Shown: one piece after another, positions 44,852 through 58,100 of the stretch | Layout of the letters: each line of letters starts with the position of its first letter | Numbering within the stretch: the stretch's first letter is position 1 | Assembly: GCF_037975245.1 (NCBI RefSeq) | Contig: NC_092575.1 | Coordinates: forward strand, 22,716,341-22,780,340 | From: Apostichopus japonicus | Taxonomy: Eukaryota > Echinodermata > Holothuroidea > Aspidochirotida > Stichopodidae | Reading direction: 5' to 3' | Length of the DNA: 64,000 nucleotides | Notes under the pieces: model-generated | What the model was told of the DNA's origin: nothing | The model's database searches: none | Seen by the model: the letters and a program-made list of their open reading frames with translations, nothing else | Program-made: the position numbers and the translations under genes

Positions 44852-47800
44852 GCTTCCTCCTCCGTTCCGCGGGGTATGGGTATGATTATCAACGTTGTTA
44901 AGAAGCAGTTTCCAAAGGTAAAGAACATTGACACAGAGACGTTGAATCAATGGCTGAAGAATACAATAGCTTCAACATCATCCAAGATGGCTGCCACAGC
45001 AGGAGGCGATAGCAAGAGTGAACAACAACCACCTCAAAGTCCTAAACTTGCTCTACTTGTGAGTCAAATGTTTGTATCGAGTTGCTCCATAGCAGAAGTC
45101 GTAAGTTTTGACCATGTATTGCCAATAAATCTTTTGAATCCTTCATGACAGTTGAGGGACAGTGTAGCATTAAGTGACAGCACCACAACCAACAGTTTTG
45201 TATCGAAATATAATTAGTTCATGCGAACTTAAATTATTGTTTGTAATGTATACATGTAGATATATTTTAATCCATTCGTGCTGATATTAATTGGACCACC
45301 CATTTTGATAGCAGCCCTCGCCTAGCTACCAGGCTGCTGAGAATACAGAAATGAAACAGCATTTCATGAACTATTAATCTTTCTTTTTGTGTCATTACAT
45401 AGGATGTCAGACCTGAGAAGGAATACCAGATTAGCTTTATTCCATCGGCTCGCAGAGTCGACCCAGAGGAACAAGACATGAAGAAGTTATTGCAGCTGAT
45501 AAATGAAGTAGCCCAATCTTCAGGTATCTTTGATCTCTACTAGCTATCCTCATGCAAACCACCATAAAGACCCCTAACCCCCCCGGCCACCCCTCTGTCT
45601 CCTCCCTCACCTCCTTATTGTTAGTAAAGATTGATATACCTTCATTGATCATAACATTGATCAAAATCATAGCATACCATCAAAATTATAACATACAATC
45701 AAAATTTAAATTTATAGAATTGTGCCTGGCTGATTCAGATTTGTCGACTTTTCTGCATTGGTAATTACAAACAGTATACTTTGTGTCTAATAAATACGTA
45801 CATAGCTTTAATATTAATTGCAAGTCTAAAGCCTTGTAACTTCACTAATAAGATTGTTCCTCAAATAATGTCTTGTCACAAGACTACTCTTGAATTGTCA
45901 TCCATAGTCCAAGACAAGAGAGAAAACATGTTGCTGTTTAGAGTTTCTGTAGCTGTTTAGAGTTTCTGTAGCTGTTTTGGTTCTCAAGATATTCTCCTTT
46001 AAGATATGCTATATTAATATACAATATTAATATAGCATATTTTAAAGTAGAATACCTTGAGAACCAAAAATGCTATAGAAATTTTAACAGCAACACTTTT
46101 AAATAAGAGATATTATCGTAATTGTATTATTGTAAAACTGCTCCTTAGTGCAGCTGCTAAAATCTTACTGTTAATCTATTCTTTATAGATTCTCATTACT
46201 CAATCAAAACATGTTCTTTCATCTTCGTATAAACAGCTGAGCATCAATGGATGTTATTCAAAACCATATATCCTTGAGAAATTACAACACATTGTATTAC
46301 ATGTCATTTCAGGCCATTGAAACTATGATATTTCCCAATGTCTTTTGTGTTGCATCTGAGGAGCTGATCTAATAGGCTGTTTGTTAAACTAAAAAGTTCA
46401 GCCACTTTTATTAATGAAGCTTAGATGTTTAAAAGATCATTTCTCAAAAAGTGGTATTGGATTGCAACCTGAACTGATAGCAGCGCTTTATAAACAGTCT
46501 ACATTGTATTGTGCCTCAAGTCATCCTTCCAGCTTTGATGTTTATTTCTATGTATTCATGTTTTGGCTCACACAAAGTGAAGGAGGTCTGTCATGCAAAC
46601 AATGGCCGTCTCATTTCTAAACTTGTTTGAAAAGAAAATGGAGAATGGAGTTTTTAACTTTATAACTGTTCACTGAAAATAATTTTATTTCAGAGCCAGA
46701 CAAGAGAGTTCAAGTCGTTATGTACTGCTCCGTCGGCTATCGTGCATCTATCTTGGCCACCAGACTTGAAGAATTCTTGGAGAAAGAAGGTAAGTGTCTT
46801 TGAAAGCTGTGAATTGCAGCTTTGTCAAGATTTGTAGTAAGAAAGATTGACAAGTTGTAAATTGTTTACAAACAGATAACATGCCCAAAAGTTGAGAAAC
46901 CGAAAGATTTAAGATTTCTAAACAGAAGAAGGAGAGGAGGATGGAGGACCTGGTGTAAGAAAAGCAGAGCTTGTACAAAGTAATTTACAGCATTTAATGT
47001 ACAAACTGAACCTAGAAAGTCCTGCATTCTATGCAAGCAGTATATTACAGAGTCTGTATAGTGGTGACATAGTATCATAGAGTACATTGCCAAGGCAGTC
47101 ACTCAAATGGATTTTTAGTACCAGCAAGCAATGCTCCTTACTCCCTATATAGTTGCCCATGTAAGAACTCTTAATAGCTCATCTGGCACATCATTAATTA
47201 AGAAATATCCGTTGTTGTTTTAACCGATGTTTGCTTTGAGCTTGAACGAACGATTCACAAAAGTAGGAGCGAAGACATTCTGAAGTCAAATTGTAAACCA
47301 GAAACACATTGCTGTATGACAAATAGTGTGATGTCAAAAATGCAGAATGGTCCTGCGGTTTGCTCAATGTTTAAATTGTGTTCTGTGAGCAATCAACTTG
47401 TCATAATTTTTTTAAGCCATAATTTTTTTTAGCCATAATTTCACTTTCGTCAAAATAAAGGACATGGGACTCCCTTAAATATCCATTTAACACCATTGTT
47501 GCTTCCTTACCTTGTGGGCCTCACTACTCAAAATGGCTTCTATAAGCTGATCTTTATTTGCCCATTTCTCTCATATATATTAGCTTCCTAAAGGAGTTTT
47601 CTTTCTTAAAGAGGTTTATACCCATCCCAAATTATATGCAGGGTGCAAAGGAAGGGTGAAAAGAGAACAATGCATGTTAGATACTGTGTGTAAAGGTCAA
47701 AACCACCAGTGACAATTTTAATCCTTTCTAGCAAATTTAGGGGGATATCAAGATTATTTCATAAGTATACTAATAGAGGCAGGACAAATGTATCTTATGT

Positions 47801-48717
47801 ACAGAATGGGAGGTAGGGGAACAACAGTTGAGGGATAATTATGTCTGGGAGGAAGGTGGAGAGGGGGTGGGGGGGGGTGGGGTAGGATGGCAGTGGTATC
47901 AGCAATTGATGTAATCTATCCTATAACCTTGCTTCCTATCTGGTTCCTTTGTGCTCAGTGCTGCTTCAAAGTGCAATGACACTCATTAATGGTTGGTGAT
48001 TTTGAGAGCTGAATGGGAAAAGGAAATAATGGAAATCCTGTGTTATCTGTTTTCTGTGTGCTCAGTGATTAATGTGCGATTTTAGTTAGTAATGGTTGGT
48101 GATTAGGAGGGTTAATGATATCGACCTGTAGGGAGAGTTATTTTATGAAGCTATGCAGCCACATATTGCAATGTGAGAGAATACAAAACCCTCTACCTCC
48201 GGGTGGGTTATCCAATTTACAGTTTTATGCTCATTTTGGATTTGATTGTTCACGTTTGGAAAAACCATATCTCTTAAACGCAAAACCCAACTAATTTGAG
48301 CCGGACAGGGCTGAAACTTACAACTTCCCAGCTGCGAGGTTTTATTGTTACTAATGCCCACCACCTTTAATCCACTGGACTATAGCGCAGGTGGTTTAAT
48401 AAATGGACAAACAGTCAAACTTGAAATAAGTGAAGAGCAAAGTACAACTCTGCCACTGCAGTAGGGATTGTTACCCCCCTTACTTGTTGGAAGAGAAAAT
48501 GGAATCAAAACTAAATCTTTAAAATGTATATTTTTTTTCCTCAACAGGTGGAGATGCTGGGCTTGACATTTACAATTTAGAGGGCAGTATTTTTAAATGG
48601 GCCAACGAGAACAGGACGATGATAGATAAGACTGGCCAAGAGACACAATACGTACATCCATACAGCAGAGTCTGGTGTTACCTGGTCGACAGCCAGCGGC
48701 GTAAATATAAGCTATAG
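44852..48717 (+). CDS. Single-domain rhodanese-like protein, bacterial/cyanobacterial type
   Basis: Exons: 44852-45058 (first in-frame ATG 44876), 45403-45523, 46694-46789 and 48548-48717 (stop TAG 48715). From 44876 they give 570 nt, 189 residues. An N-terminal helix (INVVKKQFPKVKNIDTETL) is followed by DVRPEKEYQISFIPSARRVD at residue 62, the strand VQVVMYCSVGYRAS with the rhodanese cysteine at about residue 113 in the loop CSVGYR, and a C-terminal part with NLEGSIFKWANENRT and VHPYSRVWCYL. The order and motifs match single-domain rhodaneses common in cyanobacteria; the loop cysteine normally carries a persulfide in sulfur transfer. No signal peptide is visible. An acceptor lies just before 44852, so an upstream exon exists and could be 5' UTR or coding in the same phase (ASSSVPRG precedes the first Met). 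A Ser/Gln-rich insertion (about 37-58) precedes the DVR motif. AATAAA at 49052 is a likely poly(A) signal. Confidence 0.85.
45930..46096. repeat. Long palindrome (fold-back) in a rhodanese-gene intron
   Basis: Arms start TGTTGCTGTTTAGAGTTTCT and end AACAGCAACA, and meet at ATATTAATATACAATATTAA. Over about 72 nt the arms match with roughly ten mismatches, including perfect TTTGGTTCTCAAG and ATGCTATATTAATAT blocks. The left arm has an extra 18-bp tandem copy of GCTGTTTAGAGTTTCTGT. Confidence 0.9.
48255..48395 (-). mobile_element. tRNA-derived SINE head, degenerate
   Basis: The minus strand reads ACCTGCGCTATAGTCCAGTG (A-box-like TATAGTCCAGTGG) and later GTTGTAAGTTTCAGCCC (B-box-like) at near-tRNA spacing. 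The cloverleaf is broken, so it is not a working tRNA gene. It lies in the last intron of the rhodanese gene. Confidence 0.5.
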
Positions 48718-50131
48718 ATTGATCGGTTATATCAGACATCTCTCAAGTTAAGCAGAAAGGAAACACGTTAACGTTCTTTCATTTCACGTGACGGTTTACA
48801 ACCCCCCCTCCCCCTTCACCCCCCCCAATATTCTTAGTTGCTGCAGAAAACCAAGAATGTCTGTGTAGGGCAGGGTTTCATATATACCTTGTACAGTAGC
48901 TAGCAGAATGCTATGTAAACTGGTCAAATTACCGTACAACCGATGTTTGTACACAGGAACCATACCGTTTTATAAGAGAAACAGCTCATGGTCTTATAGA
49001 CTGCTATGTATGCCATTCACAATATTACACTACCACTGTTGACCGTAGACAAATAAAGGCTATAACAGACCCCCCCCACCCCCCATGAGTGTGGTTGTGT
49101 TGTGTACAGTTAATAGGTATTAAGATCTGTGCAGTGTATATGATGAAGGTAGTTTACACTGCTGGCTGCATACAGTTGGCATTACTGAATTTCTAATTTA
49201 TGTGAGACTTTAAACTTAGACATGAAATAAGCTCTCATAAATGTTCCTTTGACTTGTTTCGTTCTTGTGCTTTTAAATATTTGCCGCAGCAATTAGGTAG
49301 CGTTTTCAGATTACTTTTTCTTTTTGGGGGGGGGGAGGGGTGTGGAGGAGAGGCAGGTGGGGTGGTATAAGAAATAGCAGCCATCTTTCATAAAAGAAGA
49401 ATGAAGGCACATAAATAGAAAACAGTATATGGTCCTTGTCCATTATTTTTTATCAATAGAACACTGCCTAGAGAAATTCAATGTTTCAAAACTCTTTCAA
49501 GCAGCTGTTTGTAAATGATCTGTTAAAATTTTCAATATTTATCGATAGTAAAATTTTATTAAATAATTCAAATCATGCCAAAGAAATGATGAAAAAAGTT
49601 CAAATATGTGGCAATTTTCATTTGATGTGAAGTAATAAGATTTTTTTTTTTTTCTGGCAGTTTTATTTTATAATTGAATATAGTTATTAATCTCTCGCTA
49701 ATGAATTATATGGTGAAGAAGTCTAGAACCGTGCCTCGGTTTGATCGTTTGCAAATTTAAGTGCAGCTAATATATTACTCAGTACTTTTTGTAAAGGTCT
49801 TGAAACGGTCAAACCTTTGTGCAAAGCTAAATTTAAAGGGATATATCGGGGGCTGAAACTTCTCGTCAGTTACTGGAAATGTTTTGCATCAGTAGGGTCA
49901 AACCATATTCTACCGTGGAGATACAAATTATTAAATAGATGGTGAAATTCTATCAATAAGTTAAGTGATAAATCATCATGGCAATTGAGCTGAAAAGTTT
50001 TCCTTTTTTGTTGTTGTTAACTTTATGCAGTAGAAATCAATATGCATATTTTGTTGCATAGTGATGATATTCCCCCCCAAATAATTATCACTCCCTTCAA
50101 GCAAAACATTCCAAATCTATACAGACAATAT

Positions 50132-50404
50132 TATGTATGTATGCGTGTATGTATGCGTGTATGTATGTATGTATTTTAGATCCTCCTGCAAGCAGGAACT
50201 TGCGAAGAAGCCTCATTGGCTTAATATCAAAGCTGCAAGCTGACGGAAGTCAGTCTCTTACATTCATATTTAACGTCCATGATTATGAATTGTCAATTGT
50301 CAACAACTCTGTAACTGGACGACATACATTTATCTGGGAGTGACTCAAACTCGGGACCTTATGATTGAAAGGCACCGGCGTTAACCAATGAGCTAACACT
50401 CCAC
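50132..50404 (-). mobile_element. tRNA-derived SINE with (ATGT)n tail
   Basis: On the minus strand a tRNA-like head reads GGAGTGTTAGCTCATTGG, with GGTCCCGAGTTTGAGTCAC about 40 nt on (A and B boxes). A body of about 165 bp then leads to GCAGGAGGATCTAAAATACA and an (ACAT)n tail (50173-50132). Head, body and microsatellite tail in this order define a SINE. Confidence 0.75.
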
Positions 50405-52566
50405 ATATTTCTGTGCTAGCTATTGTTTGGGTTCCTATATGTTAGCCTATCAGTTTATTTTTCAGTATGCACTTCAATTGCCACATATAGGCATATATAT
50501 GCGTATATAGGCTTTATACTGAGAGTGCGGTCCCTGTGGCAGAAATAGCCCCAAGCAATTGGCCAAACACTTCTACATAAACGGGCATGAATCTTTGCAT
50601 ATAATTATAGCCTACATTAAAATTAGAATATGTACATTTGCATTAATAGCACATTGTGATTAAGATATGTTCCCAAAGTCATATTTCATTGAAATGACCA
50701 AAATCAGTATATAGGCCTATGTACATTATACGTGTCCACATGAAAGTCTAAATATAATGTGTCATGATGACATAACAGACCTCCTACTATGATCCATAGA
50801 TCCTGTTCCCTGTCTGTTGTAAGGACAGTTTTTATCGGTAAAAAGTAGTTAACATTCGTGAAACCGTATCGAGAGATGATGAATGAGGTATACAAATAAC
50901 ATTCTATTTTTTACCCCTTTTGCATGTAAGTTCTCACATTGCCTGGAATATATCCCTTTATGAGAAGAGAGAACTTTTGGATGACACAGGGTTGGAACCC
51001 AAAGTACCTCAGAATAAAACAAATCCTTTCTAGGTGTATTGAATTCTAGTTTGTAGAACACAGATCACGTATTTAGATTACAAGATGCAATTTTTAACGA
51101 CGACGTTTAACAAAGATTTGAGGAATTTTCGGTAGGAAGAATATGAACAATGACTGTGGATTTATTGCAACGTTAACTTTCGGTTATAACGAAGAATCTC
51201 GTAAACACTTTGGAAAATCAGTTTGCCTTATTTTATAGAATTTACTTTTCTCTGCTGACAAAGAAATGTCTAACTGAAATACAATCTTGCCGAAACTATT
51301 TTTATGTATTTTAAAATTGTCATATTAACGCTGTCCCCCCCCCTTGTTTTCTTCTTCTTCTTCAAATATCAGCATTAATATAGATCATTTATTCTGCAGG
51401 AACGTACAAAGTATTGTGTAAGCCTTTAAACTGTCATATTAAGCTTAACCGTGTACTGACACTAAACATTATCTACTGCAAAAGCACTTAGGGTCGATGA
51501 AAGAACAGATGAAATTGGTTAATTTTCTCAGGGAAATTGATTTCATTCACCAGCTTAGTAATTCATGTAAAATAATTATAAACTAAATTTCTACCTTTCC
51601 ACTTTTTTCCACTTTTGGCTTAACATTATTCCATTTATTCTCTGTAACCATGATTCACTTAGTAAATATGTAAAAAAATATATGTTGAGAAAGTTAACCC
51701 GTTTTCCTTGATTTTTCCAAACTCTTTTATTATTAAGTATAAGCAATAAATTGTAAATTATCTTCCTTTTATCTGGTGATCAATTTTTTATTCACTGAAC
51801 AAAATGCAAAGTTTCGAAAGTGACAAGAACCTCCTCCCCCCCCCCCCCACCTCCTCGCATCTTGATACACATCCTTATGGCAGGGTGATCTTAGCATAGC
51901 ATTTACCTACAATACCTCTAGTCTTTAGGAACAATACAACTGCTGCTGGATTGAAAAACCACTCGATTTTATGTATGAAATTGCTGTTTAGATTTATATT
52001 ACATCAGTAATTTCATGCGACTGTTTTGATCTTTGGGAAACTTATGCTTAGAAGCATTGTTGCAGATTTGCAAAGGAAGTTGTAGAGAATTGCCAAGTTT
52101 TGTTGAAAATACCTCAATTTTGAAGAATTAACAGTTCAAGCAGTTATCATCCAGTTACCAACCCAAGATTTATTTCCAGTGCTTGTTTAACAAGGCATGT
52201 AGTATGGCTTAAATACTATACTAACATGGGTGGCAGACTTGAAACTTAACCCTTTTATAAATACATTAAAACCTTTCATAAATAGGTGCCCCTAAATGGT
52301 TAATGAAAGTAAGGCCAACCCATTTTTCCTCTTTTGCAAGTACAAGTGCCTTTTTCATTAATTTGCAAAGGAATTTGTTTGACAGTTTGGAGTTATGTTT
52401 GTTGTAGATTTGCTCCCTTGATTCAATGTGAAATGTCTCACCACCTGTCAAAGTTTATCCAGGATGTGTGGCACAGAAACCCCAATTTTGTGGTCATGCC
52501 CCCATGACCATTCATTTCATAAAAAGTAGGGATGGGAAATGCTACGGTATAAAAGGGTAATGTGGT

Positions 52567-52970
52567 TGAGCATGGTGGCTGATTGTGGAGGGGGGGGGGG
52601 GGCTGAGTGTTGAGCAGGGCTGATTGTGGAGCAGGGCCAATTGTGGAGCTGGGCTGATGGTGGAGCAGGGCTGATTGTGAAGTAGGGCTGATTGTGGAGC
52701 GGGGCTGATTGTGGAGTGGGGCTGATTGTGGAGTAGGGCTGATTGTGGAGCAGGGCTGAGTGTTGAGCTGGGCTGATGGAGCAGGGCTGATTGTGGAGTG
52801 GGGCTGATTGTGGAGCGGGGCTGAGTGTTGTGTTGGGCTGATTGTGGAGCAGGCTGATTATGAAGCAGGGCTGATTGTGGAGCAAGGCTGAGTGTTGAGC
52901 TGGGCTGAGTGTTGAGCGGTGCCGATTGTGGAGCAGGGCTGATTGTGGAGAAGGGCTGAGTGTTGGGCTG
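52567..52970. repeat. 18-bp minisatellite, about 22 units
   Basis: The unit is GCTGATTGTGGAGCAGGG with variants (GAGTGTTGAGC, GAGTGGG). The 152-codon frame on the minus strand (HNQPCSTISPAP-type repeats) is a by-product. Confidence 0.9.
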
Positions 52971-54389
52971 TACACTAAGATATAATTATGGCAAGAACAA
53001 ACAAAGCAGCAAAATAAGACGAGGACAATACAAAGAAATTCACTATGGCAAGTATATTTAACATATGAGTCACATGATCATGATCCCTTGGATTGCCAGT
53101 ACAAAGACATTGAGCAGTTAACACTTAATGCAGCCTTGTGACCAGAGAAGGAGAGAATTGGAGAAGAAAAATGATAAAAGATTCAGTCAGAGAATTCAGG
53201 GTTAAAACACATCAAGGATTGTTTCTCGGGTATCGTTGTTTAACGTACGAGAGATCGGCAGAAGACTACTTTGGAGAAGATGGTGCAAAATATACGAATA
53301 GGTAATATATGCGAATCTGCTGTTGGGAGGAATAGAATATGTAAAGCAATACAGACTTGACAAAAATTTCACTTCCTTTGATTTGGCTGGAGTCTTTTAT
53401 ATAAATAGACATCTTATTCATATGCAGCAACATATACACAAACACACAATACAAACAAACAGGCTATTCCACACTGCAGAACCAGGGGCCAATACAAAAC
53501 TTAAAGTTACATTTAAACTTAAAGTTTCATTAAAGACCTCCATTTATTAAATATTATGCAAATTGGCAGTACAGTATGGATTCACAATGATCATTGTTTT
53601 TTTAACTGCAGAAAATAAAATGAAAGCAAAAAGAAAAAGTGAAAAATCTGGTTTCAATTTGTTTACATATCATTGAAGGAAACATTTAGACTGTTAATGT
53701 TCTTGTTCTCTTTATATCACATATATTCAGAATAACCAAATAATTTCCATATTTTATTTGGTTACCTCATGGGGTCACGCAAAGTGTTTATATATAGTGT
53801 CGTTGCTAAATGATCATGTAGAAATACAATCACAGAGGTACGGGTGGGAAAAGGGTTAAGTTCTCAGTACCTGAAACTTTCCATATTAACACTTACTGCA
53901 GTTGAATTTACCATTTCTAAACATTTAGGATAAAAAGTAACTACAATTTCAGTCGACTTTAACTTTCCTCTTTTAACTGAGTTGCATGTATCACCATTAC
54001 TGCATTGTTAGCATATTTGGATAGCATAGTGTGAGGTTTATTTGGCACAACCCTCTCCAAATATATTTTGCCATCTACTTTTAAATGCAAATAGAAACCA
54101 TATTGAATGCTGGTAATATTTCTATATCTATGCCTGTGTTTAACATATTCAGCTTTCAAAATGTTTTAATCTCTGGCAATGCTCCTTTAAGGCTGTATTG
54201 ACTATGATGTCAGTTCCTCAGTGAGGGCCTAAATGTTGATCAATTTTTTAATTTTTTTTAAAATAAATTCTGTGAACTCAACCAAAACATGTTTTTCTAA
54301 CTTTCTATGAAGAAAGGAGCACACTTGGATAAACGCATTCCGCACCATTCGTCCTTGACAAATTTGTAATGTTATTTGGCGGCAATTAA

Positions 54390-54792
54390 GGCCCGGTCAC
54401 ACTATACCGATTTTTTATCGGAATACTATCCGATTTTTCCGGAGGAATCGAAACAGCCTGTTTTTCGTTCGGGTCTTCTAGCCACAGTGATAAAGGACCT
54501 GATTTGCTATCTCTTGAGCCATTCCGATGTGGAATAGCCCTCTCCTAACTTTTGCTATTGACTCCGTTTCCTTTTATCGGATAGCTATCCGATTTCTCTT
54601 CCGATTTTTATCGTTTTTCGATGTGACGTCACTTCAGAATGAAGTCAGTTCTAGAATCCCTCATATTTGAAGTAGGTATTCGAATATTCCACTGCATTCA
54701 TTACATTCACTACCACAAACCTCACTCTTCGGCCTAAAATCGGAAAAATCGGACCGTATTCCGATAAAATATCGCTGTAGTGTGACCGTGCC
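54390..54792. mobile_element. MITE with about 35-bp inverted termini
   Basis: The left end GGCCCGGTCACACTATACCG ATTTTTTATCGGAATAC matches the reverse complement of the right end, GGCACGGTCACACTACAGCG ATATTTTATCGGAATAC, with about six mismatches. The flanks are TTAA (54386-54389) and TTTA (54793-54796), perhaps a mutated duplication. Several CCGATTTTT and CGGA words occur inside. 403 bp, no ORF. Confidence 0.85.
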
Positions 54793-55131
54793 TTTAGAGC
54801 CTTATGTTTTGCCTATTGAGTTCTGGGGAAACTGACCAATTGGTCAGTGTGTGCGTTAGACTCCTGTCCAGCCACTTAAATTGATGATACTCCAACATCT
54901 TACGGGTCGTCTCTCAAATACTATCAGATATAAAAGGTATCGATACAAAAACTTGGACTGATAGAACTTTTCTTCTAAATAAAAATCTGCAACATATCAA
55001 AATGAATTTTTGCACCTAAAAGTAATAATCCCTTATTAATTATCCATAGGACAGTTAGTTTCATTCCATCTTTCTTGGAAAAGGTTTTCAAAACCTGTTT
55101 CATCGAGTGGTACAAACAGAAAGGAGAAAAG

Positions 55132-55164
<33 letters not shown>

Positions 55165-58100
55165 ATTCAAATACGTCGTTTATTGCCCGTTTTCTCACAG
55201 CTGTTATTACAAGTGGTGCAATTACCTATCCAACTGTTTTTGTTGAGCCAAAATGAAACTGAAATTGTTGCCTATATACGTTGTGCTAGATGGATTATAG
55301 GTTATGCTTTAAAGGGGAAATATTATATTCATCATAGTGCATAAATTACACAGGATATAGAAACCGCACATATATTCATACTGGACGATGACTGTAATAG
55401 CCATTAAAAGTTGTAGCGAGCCACAACTGACCATCAAAACTACCCTATTGTTTAACTTGGAATATGATAGAGGTGCTTGTGATCTCAGATGGAAAGTTAA
55501 ACCAAAACAGTTTGGAAGAATTAACTTCTGTTTATGAGATCTCAAAGCTGAAGAAAAAAGAAAGAAAAAAAAATGGAATTTCAACAGACTGCCATTGTTG
55601 ACCAATGCCTGATGTCCATATTGTTTGCAGGAAGTTAAAATCTTGTTTCTTTTTAAAATTTAAAGTAATAACTGAATTTTGTAAGCTTTCAGAATGAAGT
55701 GTAGTCTACATTTTCATGCTACATAATATGCACAGTTGGGAGTATAAAAACAACACAAGTGAATACTTGTGCTGACAATCACTCCCTTATAGTTTGACAT
55801 GTTTTAATCCCCGATTTGAAAATATGTCCACAATCAAGAAATTACCTCAAAAACCAGATTCAAAGAGGCTGACCTATGATAACGTCAGTATTTCTAAACA
55901 GATACAGCTTAGTAACCACCAACTGGTATTCAATTCATGTGTTTGTATAAGCTGAAACTCAGTGACCCGCATCTCCACAGTGGTGAGGAAGAAGATAACG
56001 ATTTCGTAAAATTTCGTACACTGAAAAATCAACTTCTTTGTTATATAAATTTTATTCTTGGTTGCATGATTTCTACATTATTGTCATATCTACTCGCCTG
56101 GAAATGAATGAAGAAGAGAAAAAAAAAAGATAGGTTTTTGAAATAAAATATTAAAAAGATGAGGCTAAAATGACTTAAACTGACACAATTCTCTCTTTCT
56201 CCCCTGACAGATATCCTGAAAGCCTACACATTTACACATTGCCGTACGTATCTATTTACAAGACGCAAAAAAAAGAGGAAAAAACATGACGATAGCACAG
56301 GGTTTGCTTTACAACATATTCTTGACTGGTATATGATGATAATGGATGCCAATCCAAAAGATATTTATAAACAATGAACGTTCCACATTTGTCATTTGCT
56401 CTTTTAGACAGAGGTTTTTTTATTTTTTATAGTCAAACTTGAAAATGATCATGCCAAAAACTTTACTACATCTGCTAAGGACAACATTTTTCCACACTAT
56501 TCTAAACAGGTTATTAATAGCTGCTATGTTGATGGCTGGATGATCAGACCTCTTTTTGTTTCCATGATAAAGGGCAGGGATTCTCAAAAAGATGCCCCAC
56601 AGGTGGGATCCGTCGCTCAAATGATTTCAAACTGGCCATAAATATCTTCGGCCCACAATCCATGCATCGGTCATGTACGCAGACCCTGGAGGACTATAGC
56701 TTGTGAATCTATTGGTTATGTCTACCACATCACTCACTTCAGGGTACAGTGAGAGTTTTTATATTGTCTGGCCCTTTGCTAAGACCCAATGTGTTTGGTT
56801 TCTGGCGCTTGTTAGAATATTATTGAAAGCATCTGATATAGACATATGGTCTGTGACAATTTTATGATCCTTTATCCAAGTACACACAGGCACATTAAAC
56901 AGTATGTTAAGATATGCAAGCATAGGAACCATTTACCCATTTGGATTTGGAATTTTGTTTTGTTTTTTGAGAAATGCTTGCAATTTGAGGTATATTTGTA
57001 CTTTCTTCCTTTGGTTCAAGTTGGGATGGTGTTCACACAGACACCACTGAGAAGTAAGGGACTGCGTCAGAGGTAGGATGCTGAGAGGGGGCTGCAGCAT
57101 CCCGCAGCCAGGCTGCATACGATGAAATCTATTTGTGTTGTGCAGTTTTACACACAATAGGCCCAACAGTTTCACACAATATTCTCTACTGGTCTGCTTA
57201 GGTAATTAATTTAGCCTTGCTGCAGGAGATTTTGCACAGCCTCTGCAGCCTTTTCTTCAGGGAGTATGTTAAAGGGATAGCCCTTTTCATGAGTTGGCTT
57301 GAAAAAATGTCTTCAGATAGAGCAGATATCAGAGACGAGAACAAGAAAGTCGGCCAAAGTATCTGAGCTGTGCTTTCAACCTTTACAGGAGAAAACACTG
57401 GGAATCATTAAGTCATAAAACTAGAAACAACCTTTAGCAGCCAAAAAAAAAATCTTTTCCAAGTTTGATTTCTCTGTTTTGAGGTGGTATGAACTGCATT
57501 ATATTTTTTGGCCAAACTTGGAAAAAAGGAAAATACTTATCACTAAAAGCAGATTCAGCAAAGATATATATGGTAGTTGCGCCAAATGGATCTACGTTGT
57601 ACCTGTATCTGATAAGACCGACCTAACATAAGAGATAGGCCAGCACTAACGACGAAAATGTCACGCACGTTCAGAGAGCTTACAGTGTTAATTGTACAAC
57701 TGTTATGTCTCTGTGTTTTAGTGTTCATAACGCCTGTCATCCACACCTTCCTATCATCTACAGACACCTTCGATACAGAGTGGATTTTCTCTATGTACTC
57801 ATTGTGACACATTGTTAGTGACACATTGTGACAGCTACATTGTTAGTGTTCCACATGCTGGACACCTACACCGCACCTTCTTGTCTGGTCCTCCTTTCCC
57901 CACCCCACTTCCTTTTTTATGGCCAGCTTGTAGTGTGAAGAACACTGCCAATACTGGCAGAAACATCAGATTGAGCTATGGTCATTCAATCATTCATCAC
58001 CTCAGAGAATTCACAGCACCACCAATCACCAGACAGTCGCACCCACGATACTCTTTTGCTAACCTCGCTACTAACGGGTTGGAAGGCTCGACCGGCAAAA

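Noticed and set aside
50322-50404. A tRNA gene on the minus strand
   Set aside because: A and B boxes are present, but the stems do not pair as a cloverleaf and a SINE body and tail follow.
52517-52975. Minus-strand frame of 152 codons with repeated HNQP/ISPA
   Set aside because: It follows the 18-bp minisatellite exactly; a period divisible by three keeps all frames open.
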